This document shows, in pieces, positions 61,132 through 64,000 of a stretch of DNA of 64,000 nt. A program made the position numbers and the translations under genes. The notes beneath the pieces were generated by a model. It was not told the origin of the DNA. It made no database searches and saw nothing but the letters and a program-made list of their open reading frames with translations. Position 1 is the first letter of the stretch. Each line of letters starts with the position of its first letter. This stretch comes from Ilex aquifolium (taxonomy: Eukaryota; Streptophyta; Magnoliopsida; Aquifoliales; Aquifoliaceae), in the NCBI GenBank assembly GCA_951799425.1, contig OX637407.1, positions 27,153,691-27,217,690 on the forward strand, read 5' to 3'.

Positions 61132-61663
61132 TCTATATAATAAAGTAGCTTACAATTCAAATCTTAAAAGATAAACAAAATGACTTTTACTATTCACGGT
61201 TGAGATCGCTTTAAATTTTACTTTAAAGTTAATCTAACGGCTAATATTAACACCATATATTTAATAAAAAAAATAGGTCTCTAAGGATGTGTTTGGAGTG
61301 ACTTTTTAATAGTACTTTTAGAAATTATTTTTCATAAGTACTTTAAAAAAAAAAATAGTGTTTGAAACCGCCCCACCACTACCTCTACCACCACCACCAC
61401 CGTCGCCGTCGCCACCGCCACCGCCACCGCCACCGCCACCACCGCCGCCATCGCCGCCACCACCACCATCGTCATGCCATCGTCGCCGCCACCACCACCG
61501 CCGCCGCCATCGCCACCACCACCTCTCACCCTCACTACAACCGATACTTAAATTCATTTATCTCTCCTCTATATTTGTGATTTGATTTTGGATATAAATA
61601 CAAATATGTTTACTGTTTACAATTTTTTATTAGTCTGTGCCTTCTGGCACAGACAATAACTAG
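61132..61663 (+). mobile_element. Short Helitron (532 bp)
   Basis: Starts TCTATATAATAAAGTAG (same 17 nt as the 5638 Helitron). Ends with a 9-bp stem gtctgtgcc-ttct-ggcacagac (61633-61654), then aataa and CTAG at 61660-61663. Flanks are A on the left and T on the right. The interior carries a CCACCG-type microsatellite. Non-autonomous. Confidence 0.9.
61376..61530. repeat. (CCACCG)n-like microsatellite
   Basis: About 150 bp of ccaccg/ccgccaccg repeats. It produces Pro/His-rich and Gly-rich open frames on the two strands that are not genes. Confidence 0.92.
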
Positions 61664-61831
61664 TATTTTTATATGAAACAATCAATCCAAACAGGTTTTA
61701 CTATTTTATATTTTGTAAAACTGTTTTTGGAGTCATCTAATCAAACAAATTCTTTGTCTCAGAAATAATTTTTTAAAACTTTTCTCAAAAATTATTTTTA
61801 GATACTATTTTTTGAGATGTAATCTAAACAT

Positions 61832-62680
61832 GCTCGTAGTTTTTGTAAATCGAATGTGTGTCGTCCATAGCGGTGTTTTTTTTTGTTTGGTTGAAAAGGG
61901 AAAATGAAAAGGAAAGAAAAGGGAAGGGAAGGGAAGGGAATGTGCATCCCCTCCGGCCATCGAGTCTAATCTATCCGATTTCAGGCGAAAAATTGGAGAG
62001 GGAAAATGAACTAATCGTTACGGCTGGGAAATTTATTATTTTACCCTCCCAGCAGCTGCTTGTTGACAATGGTTTAAAAAAGACATTCATGTGGGGCTAT
62101 GATACTTTGTTATCTCCAACGGACAAGTAGACCATGGTGGGATCCACAAGCCATTTTTTTTTACTAAACTTAAGGGTAGTTATGATATTTAACATATAAT
62201 ACTACTTTATGCTTGTCTTTTTCATATCAAATAAAATAATATAAAATACATTTATTCCACTTTTTTATCCTTTCAACCAACAAGAAGAAAACAAGGAGGA
62301 AAAATATATTTCTTTCCTTTGAAAGTGGAAAACTCATCATTTCTGTTTTAAGAAATACTATCTAACCTAAATTTATAATTCAAATTTATATCCCAAATGA
62401 ACGGAAATCATTGGATAAGTGAGTCCCATCAATTTTTTTAATTGGGATCCACTAATCCAACCATCCTTATTGATTTGGAATGCACATTTAAGATATAAAT
62501 TTGAAATATATAGTATTATTTATTCTTCATTTTTCTATCCCTCCAAATTTTCATTTTTCCTACCAAACTTACCATTAGAATTTTTCAGTCTCCAAAACCT
62601 CCCAAAAAAAAAAAATACTTACGTCATGCATTCAATAATACACTCCCTCCCCTCCTGTCTCTCTCTCACACTCTATTCTC
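61832..62680. other. Intergenic / NPF promoter-proximal region
   Basis: It contains a gggaa tandem stretch (about 61917-61940), AT-rich sequence and a CT-rich tract (62640-62685) just upstream of the TATA box. No other gene is seen. Confidence 0.5.
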
Positions 62681-62684
62681 TCTC

Positions 62685-62692
62685 TATATATA
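62685..62692 (+). promoter_or_regulatory. TATA box of the NPF gene
   Basis: TATATATA follows a CT-rich tract and lies about 100 bp before the ATG at 62793. This would place the transcription start near 62720 with a 5' UTR of about 70 nt. Confidence 0.6.
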
Positions 62693-62792
62693 CAGACTTA
62701 ACGTGAACAATATTGTTATATGTCTTAGGAGATATGACTAGTACTAAGTATTAGGCATTAGGCACAGTTTGTCAGTTCAAGTTCAGATAAAG

Positions 62793-63584
62793 ATGGTGTT
62801 AGGGGATGAGAAGAAGTTAAGGCCTTCATGGCTTGCTTGCTGGTCTAAATGCCTCCCCATCTCTTCTTCTAGGTCGTCCTTATCGTTGCTGTCGCCAGAA
62901 AATGAAGAGTATGATGAAAAAGATGACAGGGTTTCAACAAATTCCAAGAAGACCCAGAGAAAGCCTGGTGGATGGAAGTCCATGCCTTTCGTCTTAGGTC
63001 TCTCTCTCTCTCTATGTGTGTGTGTGTGTGTGTGTGTGTGGAGTTCACAGTGACTGCAGCATAGAAACAAATATGTTTTATGGTCCGAAGTATCAATCGA
63101 TGTAATAAAACTTGGTAGAGTTAATCCGACTCGACATCTTCTCTTTGCCACTGAAGTTACTGATAGTGTTCCACACACTATGATATGATTTGAATCTTTC
63201 ATCAGTTATAATTTTTTTTTCTATGTAAACATATATATCATCCGATACTATTTTACGATACCAGAATCGATGCATCTTAGTACGTTATGCATCAACGATA
63301 TTTGCGTGTGGATGCATGTCTTTTTGTTTATATATAATGTGGTGTATGTGTTGCTTGCTTCTGTAGGAAATGAAACGTTTGAGAGGTTGGCAACTGTGGG
63401 GCTGCTAGCAAACTTCATGATGTTCTTGATGACACAGTTTCACATGGACCAAGTATCTGCTTCGAACGTGCTTAACATATGGTCTGGTGTTACAAACTTT
63501 GCACCTTTGTTTGGTGCTTTCATCTCTGATGCTTATGTGGGCAGGTTCTTGACCATTGCTGTCTGTTCTTTTGCTTCACTTCTG
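62793..63584 (+). CDS. NPF (NRT1/PTR family) transporter, exons 1-2, partial
   Basis: Exon 1 (62793-62997) starts MVLGDEKKLRPSWLACWSKC, a soluble Ser-rich N-terminus. Exon 2 (63367-63584) joins in frame through GT-AG at 62998-63366 and encodes the start of the transporter. It begins GGWKSMPFVLGNETFERLA across the junction, then NVLNIWSGVTNFAPLFGAFI and SDAYVGRF. ETFER is the ExxER motif of proton-coupled NPF carriers in the first membrane helix. Family members move nitrate, peptides, glucosinolates or hormones across membranes; the long N-terminus and wording suggest the NPF2 group, but the substrate cannot be inferred. A donor gtatgt follows at 63585, and intron 2 runs to the window edge, so most of the protein is outside. 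Intron 1 has CT and TG microsatellites. Confidence 0.88.
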
Positions 63585-64000
63585 GTATGTCCCCCTCTTC
63601 CAATTTCTCTACGGTAATATTATACTGACCAAATTTTATGATCAAATTAAGAGTTCAAATGATATGGCAGCTGACTTGGACTTCTTTATTCGGTGTCATG
63701 TCATTTGGGCCCCAATAAAAATTTTAAATAATATGTTGCGATGTCATTTAGACTCTTAATTTAGTCCCAAAATTTGGTCAACGTAGCGTTAGTGATTTCC
63801 CTATCTGCCCATTGATTTGATCAACTTCCATGGTTTATTATTATTTTTTTTCTCCTTTATTGACCCCACAAAACAAAAAAACTAATTTTTTGGGATATTT
63901 TTTTTTGGCCCTTTTGTTTTATCCCTTGCACGCGTTTCAATGCATAAGTTATATATATTTGTTAACGAGGAAGGCAAAGTTATTTTGGACTCATCCATGT

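Larger units (their letters stand above)
60308..61831. mobile_element. Diverged Tourist-like element containing a nested Helitron
   Basis: The left part (ctttggttggtgtttcaaaa; ctccccttcgaattctctta) and right part (tccaaacaggttttactatt; ctcaaaaattatttttagat) match the two arms of the element at 18090-19013. The terminal repeats are more eroded and no target duplication is clear. Without the Helitron it is about 1 kb. The middle has repeated tttagatctgggtctttt-like text. Confidence 0.65.

Noticed and set aside
61318..61585. Gly-rich, Pro-rich and His-rich open frames
   Set aside because: Produced by the CCACCG microsatellite inside the 532-bp Helitron.
62769..62792. Upstream start for the NPF protein
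   Set aside because: There is no ATG there; the first ATG of the frame is at 62793.

Overview
The window is nuclear DNA of a eudicot plant, probably a woody species with a repeat-rich genome. This rests on AT-rich sequence, GT-AG introns, plant-specific gene families (HD-Zip I, PTST/FLO6, NPF) and many plant transposon families. No prokaryotic features are present. I could not assign a genus.

Only three ordinary host genes are visible. The last exon of a class I HD-Zip transcription factor enters from the left edge (1-207, +), with an Au-like SINE in its 3' UTR. A complete eight-exon PTST2/PTST3-type (FLO6 family) starch-granule-initiation gene lies at 19411-26171 (-). The first two exons of an NPF (NRT1/PTR) transporter run off the right edge (62793 onward, +). 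These genes look unrelated in function; they are islands in transposon sequence.

Left block (0.4-19 kb): LINE remnants, then two copies of one short Mutator-like element. Copy 1 (5435-10366) has swallowed a 3.5-kb non-autonomous Helitron and a 0.9-kb Tourist-like element. Copy 2 (12716-13699) keeps both empty sites, so both insertions can be delimited to the base. A TIR element with two minisatellites (16978-18080) and another Tourist-like element (18090-19013) follow.

Middle block (26.4-45 kb): a 1.2-kb MULE with a perfect 9-bp target duplication, a solo LTR, then a tandem segmental duplication. Unit A is about 30830-41807 and unit B about 41808-58360. Each unit carries a SINE the other lacks. 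Unit A also holds a gag-only LTR retrotransposon (35406-40243) whose empty site is preserved in unit B.

Right block (44.9-58.1 kb): unit B is split by a 13.1-kb insert with a decayed FAR1/MULE-type transposase gene. The gene sits between two directly repeated modules. Each module has a large array of roughly 21-bp repeats followed by a segment rich in GCGATCAAG motifs. The insert is flanked by a 174-bp, about 98% identical direct repeat of target DNA, far longer than any transposase makes. This is the most unusual structure in the window. The last 6 kb hold a diverged Tourist-like element with a 532-bp Helitron inside it, then the NPF promoter and gene start.
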